In this document: positions 1-10,213 of the stretch, piece after piece
How positions within the stretch are numbered: the first letter of the stretch is position 1
How the letters are laid out: every line of letters starts with the position of its first letter
NCBI RefSeq assembly: GCF_025024155.1
Contig: NW_026251772.1
Coordinates: 62,001 to 126,000, forward strand
Origin: Gamsiella multidivaricata
Taxonomy: Eukaryota > Mortierellomycota > Mortierellomycetes > Mortierellales > Mortierellaceae
DNA: 64,000 bases
Direction of reading: 5' to 3'
The notes under the pieces: model-generated
Seen by the model: the letters and a program-made list of their open reading frames with translations, nothing else
What the model was told of the DNA's origin: nothing
Database searches by the model: none
Made by a program: the position numbers and the translations under genes

Positions 1-2491
1 GATGATCGTCTCCCAAAGAGTCCGCAGATCCAACAGTGCTAACAGAAGTCGAAGACATGTTGGAGCTCGAGCTTTGCTGAGAACGCATAGACATGGCGAG
101 CAATGGGTTCTTGGAGATGATGACTGGGTGCGACATCTTGTTATAAAGACCGGAAGGTGATTGAGCAAATCTAGGCGAAAGAGGTAGACCTCCTGGGGGG
201 CTGTCAACGTTGACGGTATCTTGCTGCGGTGAGGCTGGTGCAGGGGTTATTCCCATTTCAGCAAATGTATCGCGGGTGTGTCCATTCGTGGATGCACTGG
301 TAGCAGTGCTGACTGCTGCTGCAATCGCCTCTGGCAAGGGAAGGACTGCGCCGACATCCTTGGACCAATCCACCAGGGAATCCAGGACAGATACCATACA
401 CCTCAGCCCTTGCACGGCCAGTCGACGGTCCTGAATCAATGTCCAGGCGTCCTTCTCGTTTAACAGCAGCTGCTTGCCCATCATGTTTCCAACTGTAGCC
501 GAAGCATTGACCTTTCCTCGACCCTGGGCGATGCGCGACAGAGAGTTGACTATGTGCTCGAAGATGGACGCCATTGAAAAGTCGCAGTCAAAGTTGAGAT
601 AGATGTCGACAAGAGATTGTGGGTTGGAGCATATCTTGTGCAATCCCTGCAAGACCATCTCCTTTTGTCGCATAGTGGCGTTCGACATATCCAGAAATTT
701 AAGATAAAATTCGTTGAACAGCACCTCGACCTCGGCCTTCAATTGGGCTCGGTAATACTGGAGCAGAGTAAGGAACAGCGAGAGCGAAAACTCGAAGAGT
801 GTCTCGTTGGCAGAGACGCCGTTCTGAGACAGGGAGACACAAAGATATTGTCGCACGGCGCCCACAAAGAGATTGTCCGACTGGAAAACAGGTCCAGAGT
901 TGTTCATCATGGAGAGAATGAGCTCCAGGACAAGTGCACGGCCACGGATCGATAGTTCCTCCTGCTGTGCATTGTTGGGTGTGATGTCGGCCCTGAGCGA
1001 GAGTTTGCAGAGGAGCCGGAAGGTGAGATATGCATCCTGTCTAGATACGCGGCAGGCAGCAATTGCAGCCTCGTGGGGAGTAGGTTCCTTTAGCTTGTCG
1101 GGTTCTGGGGTAACGACTGTCGCGGCTGATGCGATAGAGGGAGTTCGCTCGAGAACAGGTGAAGAAGGAAGGGGGATGTCGCATGGTAACTTTTCGACCG
1201 CCTCTTGGGCATCCCGGTTCTGCATCTGGCTATGCTCCTGATCCTGGTTCTTTCCAGTCTCGGGTTGGGCTGTGGCGACTGTTGTCTCTTCCTCGTCCAA
1301 CTGCATCTCAATTCTTGTTTCCAACTCGGCTGCAGCGATGATGCGCTTCTCTAAAGTCTCCTCTTCTACACCTGGCGCCGGTCCAACGGGCGTTTCAGCT
1401 CCGTCCTCTGAAAGAGATTGCTCCTGAATAACGATCGAATGCTTCTTGAGTGTCTTTTCGAGATCCCTGAGACTGTGTGCGTCCGTTTCCATTTTTGAGA
1501 TGACGAGGTTCACCATCTGGGTCAGTCCTGCCTTGGCGGTGGCCTGCAGAATCGGAGACTTTGCCCAGCAGTACATATTGCAGCTGGTCTGGATAATTTT
1601 TAGGAGCGACGCGTGGTGAACGTGGCATGTTGACGATGTCACGATAGTCAAGAGAATCTGAGAATATCAGTTGAATAAAAAGAAAAGGAGACGTCGCGTT
1701 AGAATGAGATGAGGATCGGACACAGAGCGATGCACCATATGCGCCAGCTACTTTGGGTCGCTGTCATCATGTTTAATGTTTGAAGGCTCAATCAATACCT
1801 TTATGATTTGAAGCTGAACATTGTCGTCAATGGTTCCAGGACCGCGGTAGGTCATGCAGATCGTGTGGACAATCTCATCCAGCAACCGTGGAGGATCAGG
1901 ATAATGATCCGGACCGACTGTGTTTGCGCCGGGCAGGTTAGGGGCAAGGTGGTCGGTGGGATCTGAACAGTCGATATGGCTGAGGTCGTTCGTTTCGCTG
2001 AAGGCTGCAAACTTTGGGCGTCCGATGGCAGATGGAGGAACGGGCGTGGTGCGGGTGGCGGGTGGGAGTATCAGGGGCGCATCGCCGGTGAGTTTCCCGT
2101 GGGCGATCAGTTTGTGAAGGGCATCAAGTGCGAGGACCTTGACCTTGTTAGAGACTGATGGAGCACATGCCAGCTTGAAGACGACCCAGTATTCTTCTGC
2201 ATCAAGCGAGTCGAATTCAATGGAGGACGAGGCTTTGATCGCACTATTACTGGACTCTGTTGTTGTTGCTGTTGTTGTTGCTGCTGTCGTCGTTACTGAA
2301 GGTCTGGGTTCATCGATACTAGCGGATGGAGTGGGGTTGGAGATGGACTGTTTGGGGACGGATGACGCTGTTGCAAGCTTGAAAGCTTGGAGTCTTTCCA
2401 TGGCGCCCTGGGCAGCCTCGACAAGGTCGCGCTCCTTGCGGGGATGAGCCTCTGCCAAGAGTCGCTGTAGAGCGAGTTCTAAGCTCGACAT
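1..2491 (-). CDS. SEC7: ARF guanine-nucleotide exchange factor, Sec7/BIG family (3' part outside window)
   Basis: Large ARF-GEF of the trans-Golgi that activates Arf GTPases for vesicle budding. The first exon (2491-1799) starts MSSLELALQRLLAEA and holds the N-terminal DCB region with VKVLALDALHKLIAHGKLTG, as in BIG/Sec7 proteins. A 141-nt intron (1798-1658, GT-AG) follows LQIIK and joins in frame to ILLTIVTSS. The second exon is open to position 1 and continues DCB-HUS; it contains FDCDFSM near 580, a good match to the HUS-box signature N(F/Y)DC(D/N). The catalytic Sec7 domain must lie left of the window. A Ser/Thr/Ala-rich insert (about residues 40-90) is low-complexity. The gene is divergent from the RING gene at 3442. 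Family is confident; fungal Sec7 versus another BIG paralogue cannot be told from the N-terminus. Confidence 0.88.
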
Positions 2492-2504
2492 GGCTCTGGT
2501 TGAG

Positions 2505-2640
2505 GGGAGGGATGGGGACGGATGGGGAGGGATGAGGAGGGATGGGATGGGATGGGATGAGATGAGATGAGAGAAGAAAAGATGGGATGAGATGAGGGAT
2601 GATGGGATATGTGGGATGAGATTGGAGGAGTGGGGTGGAA
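2505..2640. repeat. Degenerate GGATG/GAGATGAG tandem tract
   Basis: The plus strand is nearly C-free, built from GGGATGG, GGATGGGATG and GAGATGAGAT units. It lies directly upstream of the SEC7-like start codon, so in that gene it is a C/T-rich 5' UTR or core-promoter strand. Simple-sequence expansion is the plain explanation. Confidence 0.7.
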
Positions 2641-3210
2641 GTATTAGTCCCGACGAGTTTTATGAGAAACGAGATATGACTGGCTGCAACGTGTTCTCTC
2701 GACGTGTAGACTACTGTAGACAGTCTGTGTGCAGTCGGACACGCCACCACCACGACGCGGACTAGCGCTTCGGGCGGCCTGCGTAGGAGGGGGCGCCCAT
2801 GCCATGGCAGACAAGGCCCGTATGACAACATAGCAACGTGGACAGCAAAGACTGCTCCGGCTCTTTATTCTGCCCGCTTTCTTCCCCTTACGTCGTATGG
2901 GCTCACTCTGTTGTCTGCCACTCTGTAGACTCCCTCCCCCGCATGTGCCCCCCGCGCCCAGCGCCGGCAACCAACAGCCCTCTTGACCGGCCACATCCTG
3001 CCAGCAACATCCTGTCCTCCTGTCTTGCGTGTGCGGTGCGCTACCTTGGTCCCCCACTGGCCTGCATGTCCAGACCTGCTCCTTATCCTTCGTGCCCTGC
3101 TGCTGCTGCTGCTGCTGGCTGCTGGCTGCTGGCTCTCTTCTCTGTCGACGCCAACAGATCAATGAAATAAATGGGTTCATCTTGTTTTTCCTCATCCTCT
3201 CTCATTTGAA

Positions 3211-3297
3211 CACACGCACACGCACACACAACACACACACACACGCTCTCTCTCTATCTCTATCTCTCTATCTCTCTCTCTCTCTTTCCCTCTCTTC
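3211..3297. repeat. Compound CA / TC microsatellite
   Basis: An ACACAC-type stretch passes directly into a long TCTCTATCTC/TCTCTC stretch, followed by CT-rich sequence leading to the RING gene. Pyrimidine tracts just upstream of start sites are common in fungal promoters. Confidence 0.85.
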
Positions 3298-3441
3298 TCC
3301 ATTCATCTCCCCCCTCCCTTTCCTCTTCAGCTTCATTTTATTTCGCACCAATCGACTTGCCACCAGTCCCTCACTGGGCAACTTCCCTCTTCTCTACCTG
3401 GACCCTGCCCTGTTTCCCTCTCCGCTTGCTACACGCCACCC

Positions 3442-5897
3442 ATGGCTTCTCCGAGGCAACTCCGCCTGGCCCCCACACTCCCCTTCCTCCTCCTCCTCCT
3501 CCTCATAACACTCTCGCTCTCCTCCAACCTCGCCCATGCCGACATCTTTGGGTCGTCCGTGCCCAGACTCAGCTATGACCGCATCTCAGTTCGGAACAAG
3601 CCCTCCTCTATTGACTCTGCTGATATGATCGTCGGCGGTGCCAACATCCTTGCAGGCATCATCAGCCAGACAGGCACCATTCCAAAGGGCGGATTTTCGG
3701 TAATAAGCAAGTTGCAAAGTCCGTGCCGTCATGAACATTGAAATAAAAGAAACGAAAAGACTCCTGGACTGGTTATTAACACGAGCACCTGTTTCATCCA
3801 TGGATATAACAAAGGCAATCCTGTTCGACATGGGTTACGCATGCACACCAGGTTTCGACCCCAACAACACTCTCCCTCCACCAGAGTTTTACGGCTTACC
3901 ACGGATCGCCCTGATCCGACGAGGCGGACCCACCTCAGACGATGCCTGCACCTTCCGCACCAAACTGCTCAATGCTCAAGCCAACAGTTCAATTGCTGCA
4001 GTCGTTTACAACAACCCAGGCTCGACTGCCCTCGACGGTGCAACTGCCGCATTGAACTCTTCAGAATCACCTTTGAGCATCCCTGGGATGCTGATTTCGT
4101 ACGATGATGGGATGATGCTCAGGACCCTGCTTCAGCAGACCCAGGATAGCGGCAGCGTCGATTTCTACAACCGAGTGAGGATCACTATGAGCGTCGACCA
4201 AAAGTTGCCCGTCGTCTGGGAGTTTGTCCTGATCGTCGTTGTTGTCCTGCTCGCGGTCTCTTTCACAGTTTCTGGTAAGGAGAGAGCCAAGGGCTAAGAG
4301 AGAAAGAGAGATTAATTTGGGTAATTTGGCCTAATCAATCACATGAATGAATCGATCGCGAAGACGCACAAGCGTCCCGTTGGTTGCAAATCCGTAGTTG
4401 GCAGGAACGGCGGTGCTAAAAAAAACACGTTCTCACTAATTATAGTCGTGCTACATTGTCGTCTGTACGCATTACGACAGCGCATCCGCATGGACGCCCT
4501 AGCGAGAGGAGCAGATGTTCTGCCCAATGGTACCATCCGTATGAGAAAACTCACCATGGACAAGGCAGCACTGGATAAGTTACCTGTCAGGATCTATGGT
4601 CAGGACCATAACGCATCTAGCTCGGAAGAGGAGGCGTTGACAACAACAGAGGCAGCAGTGGCGCCCGTGGGTACCGTATCATCAGCATCAGCTACGGAAG
4701 AGACGACAGATGAAACCCATAGGAATGCTGGCAGCGGCAGTGGCACAGGACTGGACAAACAAAACGATACTGCGGAAAACACTGGTAACGGCAGCTCTTC
4801 GACTTCGCCGTCCCGCGCCAACTCTCTCAAAGGGTCCATTTCTGGAAAGTCTACTCGATCCCTTGGAGCAGTCGCTGCAGCCACTGCTTTGGATGCCAGC
4901 TGCAGCACTACGCAGCAGACGCAACCGACCTCAACATTGGCAGCCACCAATAACCCTACTCCTGTACTGGACGAAGTGACCAGCGACACTTGTGCAGTTT
5001 GTCTGGACGAGTTTTCAGATGGAGAGGAAATTCGCATGCTGCCTTGTCGCCATGAGTTCCATTGTGAATGTATCGGTAAATAGTCAGATATGCCTCTTTT
5101 ATGATGTCCAGAGCCGCTTTTTTTTTTTTTTTTTTTTTTTTTTTTCCTTGCTCTTACTTACGTTTATATTCATCTTAGATCCTTGGCTGGTCCGCAAGAG
5201 CTCAACATGCCCACTATGCAAATACGACTGTCTCCCTCGAACCGTAGAGGAAGAATCAGGGCACGGCGAGGATGCCCCCATTGTGGTTCCTCATGACCGA
5301 TTTATTGAGTTTGTCATGGGACCCGAATGGGTCGCATCCAGGACCTTACAAGGACACAATGGCACAAGCGCTATTGATCGCGTTGGATATTTCTTTGGCA
5401 CAATCCACGATCGCTTGCGCGGAAGGCCTCCACGACCACGGCCAGGCCCGACTGTGCCTCTCGCATCTGCTCCTTCGTTGCCAATGTTCAGCGAGTCGAC
5501 AAATAACAGCCAGATGTTTCAATTGGATGAGCATGGTCAAGTGCCACTGCATTTGATTACACCTCGAGGCATATCTATAGCACCGAGAGCGGCTTCTGTA
5601 AGGGCATCATCATCATCATCATCCACTGCTCCAAGCACAGAGTCTGTGGCTAGATCGGTTGTCGTCCTAGTTCCAGCACCAAGTTCTGTACAGCAACATC
5701 CAGCGCCTGAAACAAACGCCTCCACATCCACACATACACCTACAGCTACAGCAACAACAGCAACAACAACAACAGCAACAACAGTAGACATACCCGAAAC
5801 AGTGGATGAGGAGCTACAGACATCGTCTTCTACTAGAGCTACACCACCATTGTCCTCCAGTTCATCTGTTACTGTCGATATCCCATCTAGTCATTAA
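3442..5897 (+). CDS. PA-TM-RING E3 ubiquitin ligase (RNF13-like)
   Basis: Membrane ubiquitin ligase of endosome/vacuole membranes. Predicted exons 3442-3699, 3815-4274, 4446-5075 and 5179-5897 give 688 residues. Order: signal peptide (hydrophobic Leu run at residues 11-33), protease-associated luminal domain (about 35-215, with GYACTPGFDP and RIALIRRGG), one membrane span (about WEFVLIVVVVLLAVSFTV) that crosses the second intron, then a cytosolic RING-H2: CAVCLDEFSDGEE, CRHEFHCECI, DPWL and CPLC. The last intron splits the RING between ECI and DPWL and holds a pure T run (5119-5145). The Ser/Thr/Ala-rich C-terminal tail has ATC and ACA codon runs. The first acceptor (3814) is the least certain border. 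Family is firm; the substrate is unknown. Confidence 0.85.
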
Positions 5898-6099
5898 CCC
5901 GAAGCTACGCCATAGGCTACTTGACGGCATATCATATCCCTGTATCCTTTGATCTTTAATAAAACCTCAAGGCTGCTTCGCCCAACACGAGTAATTTCAA
6001 CAAAAATATTTTTCCCTAACTATTCATTGACTAAAGAATATATGACAGTTTTGCTGACTCAACAAAAAAGTGAGAAGACACCATCCCACGAGTTGAGCT
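5898..6099. other. 3' flank of the RING gene up to the tRNA-Ala gene
   Basis: Non-coding. AATAAA-type signals follow the RING stop near 5957. A run of six A at 6064-6069 is the Pol III terminator of the minus-strand tRNA that follows. Confidence 0.5.
6064..6069 (-). terminator. RNA polymerase III terminator (T6) of tRNA-Ala copy 1
   Basis: Six consecutive T on the tRNA-sense strand, about 31 nt beyond the tRNA 3' end. The other two tRNA-Ala copies have T6 runs about 35 nt downstream. Confidence 0.6.
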
Positions 6100-6172
6100 T
6101 GGAGAACCTGGGCATCGATCCCAGTGCCTCTCGCATGCTAAGCGAGCGCTCTACCATTTGAGCTAGATCCCC
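6100..6172 (-). tRNA. tRNA-Ala(AGC), copy 1
   Basis: A 73-nt cloverleaf without intron. D stem GCTC/GAGC, anticodon stem CTCGC/GCGAG with loop TTAGCAT (anticodon AGC), T stem CTGGG/CCCAG with loop ATCGATG. The alanine identity pair G3-U70 is present. One acceptor pair is a mismatch (T6 opposite T67), shared by all three copies in this window. The discriminator is A. It is divergent from a LINE that begins 103 nt upstream. Confidence 0.88.
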
Positions 6173-6256
6173 GTACTGTTAGGTTGTCCGATGCTGACAC
6201 TATTATATTTCTAAATTTCTATTTTCCATTATTTCCAATCTTAACTCACTATTTCC

Positions 6257-6274
6257 TGTCAAATTAAGAAATAA
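6257..6274. repeat. Target-site duplication, left copy, LINE A
   Basis: TGTCAAATTAAGAAATAA here recurs exactly at 7406-7423 on the other side of the LINE and its poly(A). In tRNA orientation the duplicated segment ends 85 nt upstream of the tRNA 5' base. Confidence 0.85.
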
Positions 6275-7405
6275 CATGTCCACGACAAGCGCTCTGTGCA
6301 CACGTTCTTCAGCAGTGCTGCTGATACGTCCCAGAGGACACATCATATTAAGAAGCTGCATGGTATGCTGCCTACCCTGAATACCATGAAGGCTCGCCAC
6401 CCGAGTCTATATCCTGACCGTGTCTGCTGCGTCTGCGATGTTCAGGACGAAGACAACCATCACCTGTGGACGTGCAGTGCTACTAGAGATGTCCACAAGG
6501 CGATCTGGCGCGAAGGGCTACAGCAGATTGATAAGTGGGGACGAGCTGCAACGACCGAATACAACAAGAACAGCAAGAAGCAGCAAGAGCGTGATAGGAT
6601 CCGCGCTGGAGCCGCCGCTGCTGCACCGAAACCCATTCGATGGGTTTGTCCTAACAACGAGACCCACATCCGAGGTCTATCCTGTATCGCCGGGACCCGA
6701 TCAATGCTCAAAGGCGACGAGTATCATGACCGCTCTCCGGATCTGACCTGGAGCATCAGCGATTTATGCCGTGGCATCACACCCGTAAGCCTTATCAAGG
6801 AGTGGGGCAGTCTATTTACCTCGCCATCGTCGATTGCGCGCCAGGTCATTCACAAGTTCGTCGGCTTTATTGAGGAGAAAGCTACGGAGCTGATCTGGAA
6901 ACCACGCTGCAAGGCCACCATTGCTCGAGAGCGAGAATGGGGGATCACAGCCAAGATGAAACGAACTCCATACAAGGGACCGAGAGGGGACTGGAGTGAT
7001 GGGTATGGATACATTAGCGACGATGACCAATGTCCGTGTGGTGCATTACTCGCTGACCATGTAAACGGGAGCTGCCCTGGCCCCCTGCTTGACCCAGACG
7101 CAGCGGATCGGACGCTGCTGGATTGCCTGCAAGGGAGGAGGCGGTTGACAACCATGGAGGGGATGGGGAAGATACCCTTCTTGTAACAAGGTGTTTTCAG
7201 CTTTTAACACACTGATGAGGTGTGGCAATTGTTGCGCAGGCCCTAGGGGCAGGCCCGGGGAATGTGACCTGTCTTTTGGCGACTGTGGATCGGTTCCGCT
7301 TTGGTGGTGAGGACAGCGATAGTAGATCTTTGCTAGTTAGTCTGATAGATTCGCAGAGTCAATTGACTCGAGAGACAAGTTGTTATAAAAAAAAAAAAAA
7401 AAAAA
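6275..7405 (+). mobile_element. LINE A: 5'-truncated non-LTR retrotransposon with poly(A) and target-site duplication
   Basis: An 1131-bp insertion. The open frame (to 7186, open at its 5' border) is the C-terminus of a LINE ORF2: a zinc-knuckle region CCVCDVQDEDNHHLWTC, then a conserved block with DLCRGITPVSLIKEW and IWKPRCKATI, then a second cysteine cluster CPCGALLADHVNGSC. The 3' UTR (7187-7383) ends in a run of about 19 A. Reverse transcriptase and endonuclease domains are missing, so this copy cannot move itself. An exact 18-bp target-site duplication flanks it. The same 3' UTR end recurs inverted at 33248-33311. Confidence 0.85.
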
Positions 7406-7423
7406 TGTCAAATTAAGAAATAA
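7406..7423. repeat. Target-site duplication, right copy, LINE A
   Basis: Exact repeat of 6257-6274 directly after the poly(A) of LINE A. Confidence 0.85.
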
Positions 7424-7448
7424 AAAAAATAGACTATCCTGGTTTAAA

Positions 7449-7818
7449 TCTCTGATTTGAAAGGGAGACGGTTACTTGCAACGGAGATCCAGGAAGGTAA
7501 ACGGACCGCGGATTATAGGGTGCTACAGCATTGCTTGGGGCGAGGGAAGTTGGACATAATAGAGGGTTTATTCGGTTTAAAAACAACTTTATTAACATTG
7601 GATCTGGATTAGGAGACGTGTATCGCGCAACAGGTCACGCAGGAGTTAGGTTAGGCTAGCTATGCGACATGGGTTATGAATTTGACGCCTCAAGCCAACA
7701 TAGTTGGTAGGGGATGCGGCTCTGCCGTGCATGGAAGGCATCTATGGCTTCAAGGCCTTTGCGGACCATGCGTCTTGTGCTCATGGGGATTTATGTTAAT
7801 AAAAAAAAAATAAAAAAT
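7449..7818 (+). mobile_element. LINE B: truncated LINE 3' end nested in LINE C
   Basis: A 370-bp insertion: the last coding codons (GLKTTLLTLDLD, stop near 7611), the 3' UTR and an A-rich tail TTAATAAAAAAAAAATAAAA. It is flanked by direct copies of AGACTATCCTGGTTTAAA at 7431-7448 and 7819-7836. Nearly identical in its shared part to element D on the other strand. Confidence 0.75.
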
Positions 7819-7836
7819 AGACTATCCTGGTTTAAA

Positions 7837-7889
7837 AAAAGTCCCATGTCTATGAGGGTTCTCGTTAATAAAAAAAAAAAAAAAAAAAA
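7837..7889 (+). mobile_element. Very short retroposed fragment B' at the same target
   Basis: About 53 bp ending in TTAATA plus about 20 A, between the second and third copies of the AGACTATCCTGGTTTAAA repeat (7819-7836 and 7890-7907). It looks like an extreme 5'-truncated retrotransposition product; its unique part is too short to assign to a family. Confidence 0.5.
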
Positions 7890-8120
7890 AGACTATCCTG
7901 GTTTAAAAACAACTCCATTAACATTGGATCTTGACTAAGTAGACGTTTTTATCGTTAGGCTAGACCAGCTATGTGACATGGGTTATGAAATCAAGGCGCC
8001 TCAAGCCAACGTAGTTGGTAAGGAACGCGGCTCTGCCGTGCATGGAGGGCATCTATGGCTTCAAGGCCTTTTGCGGGCCATGCGTCTCGTGCTCATGTGG
8101 ATTTATGTTAAAAAAAAAAA

Positions 8121-8657
8121 CACGTAGGAACACGGGGACAAAGTTCTACCGGGCACTGAGGTCTTGGGTTATACAAACTAATAATGATACGGACGGACAG
8201 GTTCGCCGTGTAGCGTAGCTGCTTATTCTCTACTCATGTCGCCGAGGATCCTTTGTCTGTTACATTAATTTGGAGCGGAATGTTATTTTAGAGGGAGCGA
8301 CTCTGCTTGTCAATACTCACTATTAAAGTATTACGGATCTAGAATGTAAGGCATGAATCAAGGCACAAACTGCCCTTCAATTTGTATCAAGGGCATGGAA
8401 CACCAGTGTTCCGGAAACAGACGAAAGAATAAAAAACTATCAACTTTCCAAATTATCAAATTAATAAAATATCAAATTAATAAAATTAAAATCAGTCCTA
8501 CTTGAGTGAAGTGCAGGATATTAGTGGCGAAGGTAGGATTCGCATCCAGAATATAAACAATTTATGATATTAACACGGCACTGGCTCCGCTAAATATGTA
8601 GACAAAGAGAACGGCGGTAATAGACTTTATCAGACCTCATCAAATACAACAAATAAA
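8121..8657. other. AT-rich sequence with possible tRNA-like boxes; otherwise unexplained
   Basis: No supported ORF. On the minus strand TAGCGGAGCCAG (8596-8585) fits a Pol III A box with one mismatch, and GGATGCGAATCC (8547-8536) is a weak B box about 38 nt further on. Beyond them on the same strand lie two copies of an ATTTTATTAATTTGAT-type unit (near 8455-8487). This could be a decayed tRNA-derived SINE. An interrupted palindrome GGAACAC-CA-GTGTTCC lies at about 8397-8412. Confidence 0.35.
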
Positions 8658-8678
8658 GATGTATTTTTTTTATTAAAT
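8658..8678. repeat. Target-site duplication, left copy, LINE E
   Basis: 21 nt starting GATGTATTTTTTTTATT, repeated exactly at 9364-9384 at the far border of element E. Confidence 0.75.
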
Positions 8679-9363
8679 ATTTTATTTTTTTTGATAACTA
8701 GGACCCACGGGGACATGTGGGCTTTATTAGCGTGATACTATCCTCTAGGGACCCCTATTGCTAGAGACGTAAAGAAAAGTGGTATCTAATAAACAGCTTT
8801 TGCCTCGTCAGCATGAGTGGTGACTCGAGGAGCCCTGCTCCCTACTTGGCCTGTTGTGCACGAAGGTCATCCTCTAGCCAGTATCCACTGTCATCAAAGC
8901 CTTGCATCTGCCTAGTCGCTCCATCAGAGTCAGCTCCAGCTGCTGGCAAAAGCCCTGCACTAGGCGCCTGTCCGCCTCTGCCCTGATCTCTTCCATGTCT
9001 GTTGCTGGTCTCTGACTATGGGCTGATCCCATGAAATTACTTCTGTTACGGTTGTGCCCTCCGCCACAAGTGCGTCCTCTGGCGCGTTTGCTCACAGAAG
9101 TGATTCCACGCTCTCGTTCCCAGTCCACGGTGACTTTGCAACGTCTGTTCCAGATCTCAGTCCTTCCTAGCTCCTCGATGGCCCTGACAAAGCGCGCGAC
9201 CATGTACCTTGCGACTGACTTTGACGTCTTGAACGCTTCTGCCCATTTCGTAGTAAAGTTCTTTGGTACCAGTCCATGGTACAAATCCTGAACGGTCCAA
9301 CTTGCTTCACTGCTGTGCCTGCTTTCGTCTGTCTCGTCAAGGTTCTCGTCCGCGTATCGGATG
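8679..9363 (-). mobile_element. LINE E: 5'-truncated LINE C-terminus and 3' UTR
   Basis: Minus-strand insertion. Its open frame encodes DLYHGLVPKNFTTKWAEAF and IWNRRCKVTVDWERERGIT, homologous to LINE A and D but a separate subfamily, and ends CKALMTVDTG. The 3' UTR runs to an A-rich tail at 8679-8695. An exact 21-nt target duplication (8658-8678 / 9364-9384) flanks it. The open reading continues through the A-rich junction into the 3' UTR of element D only by chance. Confidence 0.75.
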
Positions 9364-9397
9364 GATGTATTTTTTTTATTAAATAAAGATATCAGCC

Positions 9398-10173
9398 TTT
9401 TTTTTTTTTTTTTTTTTTTTAACATAAATCCCCATGAGCACGCGACGCATGGTCCGCAAAGGCCTTGAAGCCATAGATGCCTTCCATGCACGGCAGAGCC
9501 GCATTCCCTACCAACTATGTTGGCTTGAGGCGTCAAATTCATAACCCATGTCGCATAGCTAGCCTAACCTAACTCCTGCGTGACCTGTTGCGCGATACAC
9601 GTCTCCTAATCCAGATCCAATGTTAATAAAGTTGTTTTTAAACCGAATAACCCCTCCATTATGTCCAACTTCCCTCGCCCCAAGCAATGCTGTAGCACCC
9701 TATAATCCGCGGCCCGTCTACCTTCCTGGATCTCCGCTGCAAGTAACCGTCTCCCTTTCAAATCAGAGAAATCACCAACACTACGTTGGTGTCCCCGATC
9801 ACCGTTGCGTCCTCCGGCGCGTTTGCTCATGAAGGTGATTCCAACTGACTTTTCCCAGGCGACAGTGTCCTCGCATCGTTTGTTCCATATCTTGGTCCTG
9901 CCAAACTCTTCGATCCTGCTCACGAACTTTGTCACCATGATCGTCGCAATCCACTTGGTGGTGGTAAATAGCTGCTTCCAGGTCTCAATGAGTCCCGTTG
10001 GCACCAAACCTCGGTATAAGTCCTTGACCTCCCAATCTGCCTCACTCTCCGGCTCCTCTCCTTCCGCAACCCGATATGTCCCTCGTCTTTCTGCTGTCCC
10101 CTGAATCCACTGCATTGACTCCCAGATAGCCTTCGTTCCTGTTGCCGAGAAGTTGGGACAAGTCGAGGCCTTG
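9398..10173 (-). mobile_element. LINE D: 5'-truncated LINE C-terminus and 3' UTR
   Basis: Minus-strand element with poly(A) at 9398-9419. The coding part (to the stop at 9606-9608) carries DLYRGLVPTGLIETWKQLF and IWNKRCEDTVAWEKSVGIT and ends LKTTLLTLDLD; upstream the open frame starts within the truncated ORF2. The 3' UTR is nearly identical to LINE B. The 17-nt direct repeat AAATAAAGATATCAGCC at 9381-9397 and 10174-10190 is the target-site duplication. Confidence 0.78.
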
Positions 10174-10195
10174 AAATAAAGATATCAGCCTTTGG

Positions 10196-10213
10196 GGGTT
10201 TTTTTAATTTGAC
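10196..10213. repeat. Target-site duplication, left copy, SINE-like element
   Basis: GGGTTTTTTTAATTTGAC, repeated at 11035-11053 with one extra T. The uninterrupted form of this site is seen at the paralogous locus near 33430-33447, which acts as an empty site. Confidence 0.85.

Larger units (their letters stand above)
2492..3441. promoter_or_regulatory. Bidirectional 5' region between the SEC7-like and RING genes
   Basis: About 950 bp separate two divergent starts, so promoters and 5' UTRs of both genes lie here. No coding exon is convincing; open frames here are low-complexity. It contains a GGATG-rich tract near the SEC7 start and CA/TC microsatellites near the RING start, annotated separately. 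A pyrimidine-rich stretch runs up to the RING ATG at 3442. Confidence 0.6.
7424..8120 (+). mobile_element. LINE C: older LINE 3' end, interrupted by two nested insertions
   Basis: Only the last codons (GLKTTPLTLDLD then stop) and the 3' UTR remain: 7424-7448 plus 7890-8120, ending in an A run at 8110-8120. The 3' UTR matches those of elements B and D, e.g. the shared segment GGCTCTGCCGTGCATGG. Two younger insertions sit at the same AGACTATCCTGGTTTAAA sequence inside its coding end. It lies immediately beyond LINE A's target duplication, so it was probably the first element upstream of tRNA-Ala copy 1. Confidence 0.7.

Noticed and set aside
3029..3508. 159-codon plus-strand ORF over the CA/TC microsatellites
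   Set aside because: Mostly a translation of simple repeats; it overlaps the first exon of the RING gene in another frame.
8535..8600. A functional tRNA on the minus strand
   Set aside because: No consistent anticodon or T stem can be drawn; kept only as a weak SINE-head candidate.
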